NCBI GenBank assembly: GCA_002433075.1
Contig: DJHM01000059.1
Location: 62,027-75,279, forward strand
DNA from: Latescibacteria bacterium UBA6620
GTDB taxonomy: Bacteria; Latescibacterota; UBA2968
Direction of reading: 5' to 3'
DNA: 13,253 bases
Positions 1 through 7,015 of this stretch are shown here, piece after piece. Every line of letters begins with the position of its first letter. The stretch's first letter is position 1. Position numbers and translations under genes: made by a program. The notes beneath the pieces were generated by a model. That model did not search any database. It was not told the origin of the DNA and was given only the letters and a program-made list of their open reading frames with translations.

Positions 1-1753
1 CAGGGTGTCCAAGATCGCCGGCGTGGTTAAGAGCGTGACGCGCCAGCTCGAAACGCTTTTCCGGGCGGGCAGGGTTCGTGGGGAAGAGCGCATAACGGAC
101 ACCGGCTGACAGACCGAGTCGTACTCGGGCCGCCTTTCGGTCAGCGGGCGTAAAGTGCGACATGTCAATCCCGTTGGGGACGATCTCCGAAGGCTCTTCC
201 AGAAGGTCACCCAGAAACTCAGATTTCACGATCCGGGCATCAGCCCGCCTTGAAACCCAACGAGACACGGGTCGGATGCGTGGCTTGACGAGATCGGTTC
301 CACAGAAAGAGACGACCGTCGGGACTTCGTTCTGGAGGACGGCAGGGACGCCGTTATAGCCGAAATGGGCGTGAACAAGGTCGTAGTCGCCGTTCCTCAC
401 CTTCCTTCTCACTTCCCCGATTCCGCAGATCAACTCCCACTTGGAAGCTTTGACATCGAGGAAAAGCACATCGATATGATGCCCTCGATTGCGAAGGGAT
501 TCGACCTGAGAGGCTACAAAGATGCCGAGCTCGGGTTCTTCCCGTGTGGGGTAGATGCTGGTTACCGTGAGAATGCGGAGCGGGCGGTCGATTCCGGAAG
601 GCGGGTCGTGGTGGATTCTTGCGGAGTCACCCAAGACCTGGCTGTAGAGATTTTCCGTCGACCGGATCATCGTGGTCAGACCGAACCGGGTCCTGGCCCT
701 GAGCTGCGCGAGCTCGCCCATCACACTGGCACGTGCCGGGTTCTCGAGTAACTCGATGATTCGCGCAGCCAGCGATTCGTCATCACCCGCTTCTGTGAGA
801 TATCCGTGTTCCCCATCAGCGATGAGTTCGGAAACGCCGCCCACAGCAGTTGAAACGACGGGAATGCCGAGGAACATCGACTCGAGAACCGCATTGGGGA
901 ACCCTTCGGTGATGGACGAAAGAAGGGAGACCTCACAGAGCGAAAGGACATCCTGCGGGTCGTTGCGGAATCCCAGAAATCGTACGGCATCGACCAGTCC
1001 AAGGTCGGTGGCCAGTCTCTTCAGTTTTTCCGCGTAATCTTCGAACCCACCACCGACGATCAAGAGAACGGTGTCTGGCTTGACTCCGCGTACCCGTGCA
1101 AAGGCCCTGAGCATCGTTTCGAGATCTTTCTTGGGGTCCATACGGGCGACGGTCCCGATGACGCGTTGATGGCTCCCGATATCAAGTTCGCTGCGAAGTT
1201 CTGTCTTGCGCTCTTTACTCAGATTAGGCGGGGGCTCCATCCCGTTGTGAATGACTTCGCTGTCCGGCCATCCCATTTCGGATGTGCGGTCCGCGACCGC
1301 CCGGGCGTTCACGGTTCGGGTATCGGTGAACTGGCCGATGAACACGTTCATCAGCCCGTGTTCGATCCTTTTCAAGAGGCCGTGTTGAGGATCGATCCCG
1401 AGGCCCCGCTGAGCAGCGATGACGTGGGGGACGCCAGCGAGCCGGGCTGCCCAGCCACCGAAGAGATTCGAGATATAGAGATAGGTGTGGCAGATCGTCG
1501 GGCGGATCTGCCGAATACATACGATTGTCCGAGCCAAGGCGTCGATGTCGAACAGGTGACGACGACCGATGACGTGGAGGGTGTGGGCGGATTGCCTGAA
1601 TTCGTTCAGCAGGCTCCCTTCACCGTCCAGACAGATGACGTGCGGCCGATAGCGGCGCCTGTCGAGACCCTTGATCAGTTTGAGCAACTGATGTTCGGCG
1701 CCCCCGATCTCAGGGCGCGGAATGATGTAGAGAATGTCGAGCGGCTCGGGCAT
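1..1753 (-). CDS. Fused double GT4 glycosyltransferase (partial, C-terminus beyond the left edge)
   Basis: I translated the minus strand by hand from an ATG at 1753. One frame stays open to base 1 (584 codons), so the stop lies outside the window. Residues 1 to about 370 form a complete GT4 (GT-B fold) glycosyltransferase: an N-terminal IGGAEH motif (16-21), a GTVARMDPKKDLE phosphate-binding segment near 200, and the family E-x7-E motif as EGFPNAVLE (283-291). A second GT4 N-terminal domain begins near residue 391 with RILTVTSIYP and a GIFVASQVE segment, as in TuaC-like enzymes. It continues through HAHFGYNGVP (about 460) and VPNGID to the edge. No stop lies between the two domains and no convincing internal start lies at the junction, so this reads as one polypeptide. 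It should transfer two sugars from nucleotide donors at the cytoplasmic membrane face. It starts 4 bases after the preceding GT2 gene, so the two are probably co-transcribed. The sugars are unknown. Confidence 0.88.
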   Translation of the reverse strand, partial: MPEPLDILYIIPRPEIGGAEHQLLKLIKGLDRRRYRPHVICLDGEGSLLNEFRQSAHTLHVIGRRHLFDIDALARTIVCIRQIRPTICHTYLYISNLFGGWAARLAGVPHVIAAQRGLGIDPQHGLLKRIEHGLMNVFIGQFTDTRTVNARAVADRTSEMGWPDSEVIHNGMEPPPNLSKERKTELRSELDIGSHQRVIGTVARMDPKKDLETMLRAFARVRGVKPDTVLLIVGGGFEDYAEKLKRLATDLGLVDAVRFLGFRNDPQDVLSLCEVSLLSSITEGFPNAVLESMFLGIPVVSTAVGGVSELIADGEHGYLTEAGDDESLAARIIELLENPARASVMGELAQLRARTRFGLTTMIRSTENLYSQVLGDSARIHHDPPSGIDRPLRILTVTSIYPTREEPELGIFVASQVESLRNRGHHIDVLFLDVKASKWELICGIGEVRRKVRNGDYDLVHAHFGYNGVPAVLQNEVPTVVSFCGTDLVKPRIRPVSRWVSRRADARIVKSEFLGDLLEEPSEIVPNGIDMSHFTPADRKAARVRLGLSAGVRYALFPTNPARPEKRFELARHALNHAGDLGHP

Positions 1754-1757
1754 CGAG

Positions 1758-2672
1758 TCAGATCTTTTTGTTGATCATGTCCGCGATCAGTCCAAGGGCG
1801 ACCGTCTGGCACGAACCCAGGAGGAGGAAGATCGATGCCTCAGCCAGGCCACCGGTGTAGATAATCTCGTGGCCCATCTTTGCGATCCCCGAAGTGAACA
1901 GGGCGGCGCTGAGCGGCATGAAGACCCTCAACGGATTGAAATAGACGGTCGTTCGGACGATGAGCATGGCGAAGTTGTACGTGTCCTTGATGGGCCGGAT
2001 CTTCGATTTTCCTGTCCGTACGAAATACTCTATCGGGATGTACTTCACCCGGAAGCCGTTCGTCAGGGACGACAGGGTAATCGTTGTCGTGAAGGAGAAG
2101 CCCCGGGGGAGAATTTTGAAGAAGCGTTCCGCCAGACTCTTGCGGAAAACCCGGAGTCCCGAGTTGTAGTCGGGGATCTTGGTTTCAGCGAGGTAGTTGG
2201 CCAGCTGGGCGAGCGCCCACTTCGCCGGTCGCCGAATGAGCGGAATCTTCGCAGCGCTGCCGACTCGGGCACCGACGACCATGTCGTGGTCGCTGGCGTG
2301 ACGCAGTAGATCGGGAATCCGGTCGGCGGGGTAGGTGCTGTCCGCGTCCGTGATGACGATCCAGTCTCCCTTAGCGGACCGAATACCCGTCTTCAGACCG
2401 GCGCCATACCCCTGATTCGTGCCGTGGCGCACGACCCGAGCGCCGGTCGTGCGCACCCGCTCAGAAGTCTTGTCCGTCGATCCGTCGTCGACGACAATGA
2501 CCTCGTAGTCGTATTTCGACTTTTCCATGACGTCCTGGACCCAGGTGACAGAATCGATGATACCGTCTTCTTCGTTGTAGGCCGGAATGACGACGCTGAT
2601 CAGGCCGAGATCGTTCGAATCCTCCTGCTCCAGACCTACGAGCGTATTCTCATGGCGCGTGTGCAGATCCAT
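1758..2672 (-). CDS. GT2 glycosyltransferase, dolichol-phosphate mannosyltransferase-like
   Basis: The product is a 304-residue GT-A enzyme of the DPM1-like GT2 group, expected to move a sugar from a nucleotide donor to a polyprenyl phosphate or a growing lipid-linked glycan. Visible motifs are SVVIPAYNEE (26-35), VVDDGSTD (60-67), NQGYGAGLKTG (86-96) and the metal-binding DAD triad at 109-111. The C-terminus has two hydrophobic segments (about 245-263 and 276-298), as in membrane-anchored members. I chose the ATG at 2672 over a GTG at 2702 because AGGAG lies 8 bases upstream of the ATG, whereas the GTG has no ribosome binding site. The extra ten residues would also precede any conserved sequence. 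The gene follows the carbamoyltransferase by 60 bases and is followed after 4 bases by the double GT4. The family call is firm; the sugar is not known. Confidence 0.92.
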   Translation of the reverse strand: MDLHTRHENTLVGLEQEDSNDLGLISVVIPAYNEEDGIIDSVTWVQDVMEKSKYDYEVIVVDDGSTDKTSERVRTTGARVVRHGTNQGYGAGLKTGIRSAKGDWIVITDADSTYPADRIPDLLRHASDHDMVVGARVGSAAKIPLIRRPAKWALAQLANYLAETKIPDYNSGLRVFRKSLAERFFKILPRGFSFTTTITLSSLTNGFRVKYIPIEYFVRTGKSKIRPIKDTYNFAMLIVRTTVYFNPLRVFMPLSAALFTSGIAKMGHEIIYTGGLAEASIFLLLGSCQTVALGLIADMINKKI

Positions 2673-2680
2673 CTTCTGTT

Positions 2681-2685
2681 CTCCT
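2681..2685 (-). promoter_or_regulatory. Ribosome binding site deciding the GT2 start
   Basis: AGGAG on the minus strand lies 8 bases from the ATG at 2672. It supports that start rather than the longer GTG-started frame. Confidence 0.7.
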
Positions 2686-2732
2686 GTACCGTAAAGGGCC
2701 ACGTGCGTTCGTGGTGACCCGTCGATTTTCTC

Positions 2733-4493
2733 TCAGGCAAGCCCCGTCGAGGCCATTCTGACTCCGTTGTTCGAAGGGACGCACGTGGGGTTGTAGACGA
2801 GATGATCACCGAGGGCCAGAACATCCAAACGGCCTTGCTCAAATGCTCTGATGGCATCATCGGGCGTTCGGGCGATTGGCTCCTCGTGCATGTTGAAGCT
2901 CGTGTTGATGACCTGCGGGTAGCCGGTCAACCGTTCGTAGGCTTCCAGAATTCTGTAGAGTGAGGGATTGGAATCGCGTGTGACGACCTGAGGCCGGGCG
3001 GTTCCGTCCACGTGTGTTACTGCGGGGGCCTCTTGACGGCAGCGTTCAGTGACGTTGTAGGTGAGCGTCATGAACTGGGCGGTGTAGTCTGAAGCCGGGT
3101 AGCCCCGGTAGTAGGCACCCGCCCGATCGGCGAGAATGACCGGCGCGAAGGGCATGAACTCGGTCCGATTCAGTCGCTCGTTCAGCCAACTGTTGACACC
3201 GGGGTCCGTGGCGGTGTAGAGAATGGACCGGTTTCCGAGGGCTCGGGGTCCGTATTCCATGGACCCTGTAGCTCTGGCAACCACAAGGCCTTCGGCCAGC
3301 AATTCGGCGATTCGTATTTCAACGTCGGGACAGGGGGCCGTTTCGTAGCCTCTCGCAATGAGGGCTTTGGAAATGTCCCGATCCTCCAGGTTCGTTCCGA
3401 TGTAGACATCGTTGAGAGGCGTAGGCGACACTTGAGAGTGTCGAGAGGCTTCCACATAGGCTGCACCTACGCCCAATCCGCCATCGCCCATGTTCGGGTG
3501 GACGTAGATCTCCCTTACACCTGCGATCTCCTGGATTCTCTGGTTCAGTTTTACGTTCGCGAAGATTCCGCCAGATAGGGCGACACGGTTCTGTCTGTAG
3601 ATGGCAACCGCTTGCCTGACGTACCGGACAACAAGCTCTTCGAGGTGAGCCTGAACCGCAGCGGCCACGTCTTCCGTGGGGAAGCGATACATCTCGCGAC
3701 AAAGCCGCTCGTATTCCGCCCAGCCCCACATTCCCTTGTTCACGAAGGCGAAGTCCTGCTCGGAATAGGTGATACGCTCGGCGAAGATGTGACGGGCGGG
3801 GTCAGGGTCTCCGTAGGCGGCAAGACCCGTGATCTTGCCCTCGTGTTTGCCGGGTGTGAATCCGGCCCAACCTGTCACGAACCCATAGTATTGCCCGGGT
3901 GTGTGGTAGAATGGGATGCTGTGGACGAGGTCCATTTTCCCATCTCGACAAACGGCGATCCGCGAGCAATAGCCATCACCCACACCGTCAATCGAGATGC
4001 TCAGGCACTCATTCCATGGCGAGGTGTAGTAGGCCGAGGCGAGATGAGAGGCGTGGTGATCGACATAGCTCATGGGGGCAGTGACCCCGAGGACGCGGAG
4101 CGCTTTCCTGATGCGAACGGTGTGGAGCGGTCGCGCTGATCTGCCCTGCAGGGCCCGATAGGCTCCGACTCCAGTCTGCGTGCCGCCGATCCAGCCGGCA
4201 ACGCCCATTCGGGACAGGCCAATCAGTGTTTTGCGTTTGAGATCGTTCGGATAGAGCCCCTTCCACTGCTCGGCCTTGTAACCACTGTTGGTCGTGTTTG
4301 CGACCGCAACGACATCGACATCGGCTGCTGCGATACCTGCGATTCGCAGAACTTCGCGGATCGAGAGCTCGGGCCATCCCCAATAAACCTTCTGGCGATT
4401 CATCCGTTCTTCGTTTACGGCAGATACCAGGCGCCCGTTGACGATCAGGGCAGCACCAGCGTCGTGTTGGGCGGTTATTCCGAGAACGACCAT
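2733..4493 (-). CDS. NodU/CmcH/TobZ-family O-carbamoyltransferase
   Basis: The 586-residue product has the usual length for this family. These enzymes use carbamoyl phosphate and ATP to form carbamoyl-adenylate and then carbamoylate a hydroxyl group, often on a sugar. The N-terminus (GITAQHDAGAAL, 5-16) and VDHHASHLASA (144-154) carry the Kae1-like domain with the conserved histidine cluster. DGVGDG (169-174), LSGGIFANVKLN (307-318) and GDGG (337-340) complete the nucleotide-binding core. The C-terminal domain has MEYGPRALGNRSI (412-424), EFMPFAP (445-451) and NTSFN (530-534). The frame stays open upstream to 4829, but that stretch overlaps the methyltransferase and lacks family sequence. The ATG at 4493 shares one base with the methyltransferase stop (TGATG), indicating translational coupling. 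In this locus the likely substrate is a sugar of the polysaccharide or its nucleotide precursor, which is inference. Confidence 0.95.
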   Translation of the reverse strand: MVVLGITAQHDAGAALIVNGRLVSAVNEERMNRQKVYWGWPELSIREVLRIAGIAAADVDVVAVANTTNSGYKAEQWKGLYPNDLKRKTLIGLSRMGVAGWIGGTQTGVGAYRALQGRSARPLHTVRIRKALRVLGVTAPMSYVDHHASHLASAYYTSPWNECLSISIDGVGDGYCSRIAVCRDGKMDLVHSIPFYHTPGQYYGFVTGWAGFTPGKHEGKITGLAAYGDPDPARHIFAERITYSEQDFAFVNKGMWGWAEYERLCREMYRFPTEDVAAAVQAHLEELVVRYVRQAVAIYRQNRVALSGGIFANVKLNQRIQEIAGVREIYVHPNMGDGGLGVGAAYVEASRHSQVSPTPLNDVYIGTNLEDRDISKALIARGYETAPCPDVEIRIAELLAEGLVVARATGSMEYGPRALGNRSILYTATDPGVNSWLNERLNRTEFMPFAPVILADRAGAYYRGYPASDYTAQFMTLTYNVTERCRQEAPAVTHVDGTARPQVVTRDSNPSLYRILEAYERLTGYPQVINTSFNMHEEPIARTPDDAIRAFEQGRLDVLALGDHLVYNPTCVPSNNGVRMASTGLA

Positions 4494-5257
4494 CAGTAGC
4501 TTCTCCCAGGAATACGTTCGGCCACGGCAATCAGCTTGTGTCCGCGGTCGATGACGTTCAGGTGAAAGAGGAGGTAGAGAATCGCTGACAGGGCTCTGCG
4601 AAGGGGGCCGTAGGTCCCTGTCGTCGCGCCGTTGGGTGATTGGCTTCGGAGCCACGCATAAAGGGGGTCGTGGAAGGGTGTGCCCCACGCCCGAATCGAG
4701 CGGACACGCAGACCTGCTGCTTCGATTTTTCCAGTCAGATCGGTCTTCGTGTAGTGGCGTACGTGCCCCATCTCGATCGATGCGGGTGTGAGTGGTCCAC
4801 TGGGAACGGTGATGACGACGTTTCGGCACATCTTGGCGATGTTCACGATGGCTGTGCTGTCGTCCTCGAGATGCTCGAGCACTTCGGAGCAGACGCCGAT
4901 ATCGAAAGTTTCATCGAGCCATTCGCGTTCGACATCCAGTCGAGTAAACTGTGCGTTGAGACGTCCGGCTGCGATGCGAACCGCCTTCTCTGAGAAGTCG
5001 ACGCCCGCATACCTGACTGGACGGTCGAGGTCTACGAGGCCCTGGAGCAACGAGCCTATTCCACATCCGATATCGATCAGGGAATCGTGAGGAATTCGAT
5101 CCAGCGCTCTCAGGATTAACCTGCGCGTATGTCTTGCGACCGGACTGTAGGCTTTCATGTCCTGCCACTGGTCTGCCCACTCTGTGTCGTAAAAGGATGA
5201 ATCCCGGGCGCCAGGAGCTGCCTCATCAAGTGTTAGCGCGGAAAAGGTTTCCGACAT
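4493..5257 (-). CDS. Class I SAM-dependent methyltransferase
   Basis: The 254-residue product is a Rossmann-fold methyltransferase of the Methyltransf_11/UbiG-like type. The SAM-binding motif I is DIGCGIG (62-68), the acidic end of strand 2 is GVDFSE (85-90), and SEVLEHLED (124-132) is the motif typical of this group. A hydrophobic segment near 222-234 could touch the membrane. It is the first gene after the 490-base control region with two sigma-54 promoters, and it overlaps the carbamoyltransferase by one base. The ATG at 5257 has only a distant AGGAA (12 bases upstream), so the start is moderately certain. A plausible role is O-methylation of a sugar in the glycan, perhaps a capping or decorating step; the substrate cannot be read from the sequence. 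Confidence 0.9.
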   Translation of the reverse strand: MSETFSALTLDEAAPGARDSSFYDTEWADQWQDMKAYSPVARHTRRLILRALDRIPHDSLIDIGCGIGSLLQGLVDLDRPVRYAGVDFSEKAVRIAAGRLNAQFTRLDVEREWLDETFDIGVCSEVLEHLEDDSTAIVNIAKMCRNVVITVPSGPLTPASIEMGHVRHYTKTDLTGKIEAAGLRVRSIRAWGTPFHDPLYAWLRSQSPNGATTGTYGPLRRALSAILYLLFHLNVIDRGHKLIAVAERIPGRSY

Positions 5258-5356
5258 GATTTACACGTGTTCCTTTCCGGGATGTGACTATGTTTATGGC
5301 TTAAATATTTGTATTAAAACAAGTTGAGAATTTTATGATGGGGTGGGTAAGACCGG

Positions 5357-5375
5357 GGCGAAGAACTGATTCGCC
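5357..5375 (-). other. Leader hairpin downstream of promoter A
   Basis: GGCGAA and TTCGCC form a perfect 6-base stem around a 7-base loop, just inside the inferred transcript. Copy B has a hairpin at the corresponding place (5629-5646, stem GAAGG/CCTTC with an 8-base loop) built from partly different bases. A run of T does not follow, so it is not a simple terminator. Confidence 0.4.
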
Positions 5376-5393
5376 TTCCTGCAGCTGTTGACC

Positions 5394-5408
5394 GCAAACG
5401 GTGTGCCG
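5394..5408 (-). promoter_or_regulatory. Sigma-54 (-24/-12) promoter A
   Basis: On the minus strand the 15 bases are CGGCAC, five bases, then TTGC, close to the sigma-54 consensus TGGCAC-N5-TTGC. The invariant GG (5407-5406) and GC (5395-5394) are separated by exactly 10 bases. Transcription would start near 5382 and give a leader of about 125 bases before the methyltransferase ATG. The same element at the matching place in copy B strongly supports function. Confidence 0.75.
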
Positions 5409-5661
5409 CGGTTCAGGCGAACTGGATGCCCTACTCTTTGAATTGGCAGGAATCGGAGACAGATGTGGGTGTGGGGCCGGGAAATCCAGGCAATGCATCC
5501 TCCGAGAGACGGAAGAATCTGCCTGAACGGCCTCACGATACACACTCTGACGGTTTTCGAGTGATGTTCTTATTCGATTTAATAACAGGAGTTTACTTCA
5601 ACTGTAGCGGGGTGGGTGGGATCCAGGCGAAGGACCGTTGGCCTTCCCGTCACAGGAAATC

Positions 5662-5676
5662 GCAAAAGCTGTGCCG
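5662..5676 (-). promoter_or_regulatory. Sigma-54 (-24/-12) promoter B
   Basis: The minus strand reads CGGCAC, five bases, TTGC, with GG-N10-GC spacing (GG at 5675-5674, GC at 5663-5662). It is 268 bases upstream of promoter A and in the same direction. Transcription would start near 5650 and run through promoter A into the methyltransferase. The five-base spacer differs from copy A (AGCTT against ACCGT) while the contact bases are kept. Confidence 0.72.
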
Positions 5677-5697
5677 TAGGTCGGTCGAATGGAATGC

Positions 5698-5724
5698 CCT
5701 ATTCCTTGAATCGGCAGGAATAGG
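5698..5724. promoter_or_regulatory. Possible activator (enhancer-binding protein) dyad upstream of promoter B
   Basis: Perfect 8-base inverted arms CCTATTCC (5698-5705) and GGAATAGG (5717-5724) are separated by 11 bases, so the arm centres are 19 bases apart, about two helical turns. They lie at roughly -48 to -74 from the inferred start. Copy A has the equivalent place at 5430-5456 with degenerate arms. Sigma-54 promoters need an upstream-bound activator, so this is a candidate operator; it could also bind an unrelated regulator. Confidence 0.45.
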
Positions 5725-5747
5725 AAAGAGTTGAGGGGTTTCTTCTA

Positions 5748-6998
5748 TCAGGAGGGGTTGAATCGAGTCTGGTAGGTGTGCTTCAGGAGGTCGAAGAGAG
5801 TGACTGCCCCACCGCTTGTGAGGACAAAGACGATGGGCAGCAGTGGAACGCGGTAGCGATTGCGGACGTGGAGTAGGGCGTACATCGCGGTGTAGAGGAC
5901 GATGGTTCCAGCGAAAATCCGTACCGTCTTATTGTTTCGGTTTCGTATGGCGGCGAAGAGAGCGAGGAGAAGGAGCGCGTAGTAGTAGGTATTCAGTGCG
6001 ATTGGGAGTATGGGATGGATTTTAGGGAGGGTTCGTTTGACGCCGTTGGCATTCTTCCAGAAAAGGATGGCTTTCTCTCCGACCATTGTTGCCCACCAAC
6101 CTGGCCTGTCGAGGATGTCGTCGAGGAGCAAGGCGAAAAATGCGCGCTCAACCCCCGCTTCCCCAGTTCGATCGTAAACCTGCCGGGTTTCGGCTTTGAG
6201 TGCGGCTCGTGCTTCCGGGGTCTGGTCATCGGCACCGGATGCCGCCCACCGACTACCGAACCACATGGCACTGGCCACTCCTGATGTGACTGGTGAGAGT
6301 GTTCCGAACGTGTTGTAATTCCGTGCTGTCCAGGGAATCCACACGAGCAGGATTGGGACGAGGACGAGACCGGCTCGCCGCACCAGAGTCTTCAGATCGA
6401 GGTCGTTCCCTGCCAAAAGGAACGTGGCCGGTGCAAAGAGGACAACTGATTCAATACGACACATGCTGACGACGGCCAGCACGATGCCGGTGATAAAAGG
6501 AGCTGTAGCGCTCGTCCACTCGCCGCGTTTTCCTTTGAGTGCGATCCAGAACGTGAGCGCTATGAGGAAGGCGGTTGGTCCCTCACGGAGGATGCGGGTA
6601 TCGTAGTAGATCAGCGCGGGGTAGCAGACGGCGATGACTGCTGCGACCCACCCGGCCCTGCGACCGAAGAGGTGGAGGGCGATCCAGTGGATCAGTATAC
6701 AGGTGATCGCTCCGAGCAGAGACTGCACAAAGACGACCGCGTTGAGGTTGCGGCCGACCACGCCATAGATGGCCGCGAGAAATACGGGGTAGGTCGGTGG
6801 TCGGATGCGGGTGGGTTCCACGCCATCGACGCTGAACCCGTTGCCCGCGAGCAGGTTCAGGGCGATTTGATCGTAGAATCCTGCATCGCCCCATTCCCAA
6901 TCGGGTGGTACGCCGGCGGAGAATGATAGACGCACCAGAAGTGCCGCGATCCCGATGAGGATGACATAACGAGTGTTCGCGCCGTCGTGTCGAGGCAT
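5748..6998 (-). CDS. ArnT/PMT-like GT39 membrane glycosyltransferase
   Basis: The 416-residue product is a polytopic membrane protein of the dolichyl-phosphate-mannose or ArnT-like (GT39, PMT_2) group. These enzymes use polyprenyl-phosphate sugars and work on the outer face of the cytoplasmic membrane. After TM1 (about 10-28) comes an extracytoplasmic loop with WEWGDAGFYDQIA (34-46), whose acidic residues fit the catalytic loop, then RIRPPTYPVFLA (64-75), typical of bacterial members. IPWTARNYNTFG (221-232) and RYRVPLLP (381-388) are further family marks. About ten hydrophobic segments are visible. I start at the ATG at 6998, which has GAGGTG 9 bases upstream and lies 17 bases after the asnB stop. 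A longer frame to 7076 would overlap asnB. It could use a polyprenyl-linked sugar made by a DPM1-like GT2 such as the one at 1758-2672, which is inference. Confidence 0.87.
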   Translation of the reverse strand: MPRHDGANTRYVILIGIAALLVRLSFSAGVPPDWEWGDAGFYDQIALNLLAGNGFSVDGVEPTRIRPPTYPVFLAAIYGVVGRNLNAVVFVQSLLGAITCILIHWIALHLFGRRAGWVAAVIAVCYPALIYYDTRILREGPTAFLIALTFWIALKGKRGEWTSATAPFITGIVLAVVSMCRIESVVLFAPATFLLAGNDLDLKTLVRRAGLVLVPILLVWIPWTARNYNTFGTLSPVTSGVASAMWFGSRWAASGADDQTPEARAALKAETRQVYDRTGEAGVERAFFALLLDDILDRPGWWATMVGEKAILFWKNANGVKRTLPKIHPILPIALNTYYYALLLLALFAAIRNRNNKTVRIFAGTIVLYTAMYALLHVRNRYRVPLLPIVFVLTSGGAVTLFDLLKHTYQTRFNPS

Positions 6999-7015
6999 GG
7001 AAGTAGCCACCTCGA

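Larger units (their letters stand above)
5340..5456 (-). repeat. Direct repeat copy A (promoter module, proximal)
   Basis: This is the copy nearest the methyltransferase. Read on the plus strand it contains, in order, GGGGTGGGT (5340-5348), GGCGAAG (5357-5363), GCCTTCC (5373-5379), TGTGCCG (5402-5408), ATGCCCT (5426-5432), TTGAAT (5438-5443) and GGCAGGAAT (5445-5453). The same words in the same order occur 268 or 269 bases further on. A gapless hand comparison of 5373-5453 with 5641-5721 gives 59 identical bases of 81. Confidence 0.85.
5609..5724 (-). repeat. Direct repeat copy B (promoter module, distal)
   Basis: This is the second copy of the module, ending 24 bases before the GT39 stop codon. 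It has the same ordered words as copy A: GGGGTGGGT at 5609-5617, GGCGAAG at 5626-5632, GCCTTCC at 5641-5647, TGTGCCG at 5670-5676, ATGCCCT at 5694-5700, TTGAAT at 5706-5711 and GGCAGGAAT at 5713-5721. Differences are concentrated between the -12 element and the leader hairpin (about 5648-5660), which suggests old duplication with selection on the remaining blocks. Confidence 0.85.
5258..5747. other. 490-base non-coding control region with a diverged duplication
   Basis: No credible gene lies here. Short frames exist on both strands (for example minus-strand GTG-started ones at 5301-5543 and 5333-5545) but lack ribosome binding sites and cross the repeats. The region holds two copies of a promoter module, a strongly AT-rich leader next to the methyltransferase (about 5281-5340) and a second AT-rich stretch (about 5563-5605) in the equivalent place after the other copy. 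I see no terminator after the GT39 gene stop at 5748. Confidence 0.8.

Noticed and set aside
1166..2309. Plus-strand frames opposite the glycosyltransferases
   Set aside because: They are antisense to well-supported GT4 and GT2 genes and have no recognisable motifs or ribosome sites.
2699..2714. Short hairpin CCACG/CGTGG between the carbamoyltransferase and GT2
   Set aside because: A 5-base stem with no T-run, in a 60-base gap between co-directional genes, is too weak to call a terminator or regulator.
4494..4829. Upstream extension of the carbamoyltransferase frame (112 extra residues)
   Set aside because: It overlaps the methyltransferase coding sequence, is rich in Arg/Pro/Ser as expected of a shadow frame, and the family N-terminus begins at the ATG at 4493.
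5301..5545. Small minus-strand frames of 70 and 80 codons in the control region
   Set aside because: They start at GTG without a ribosome site and run across promoter A and the repeat blocks. Their apparent conservation is explained by the DNA repeat.
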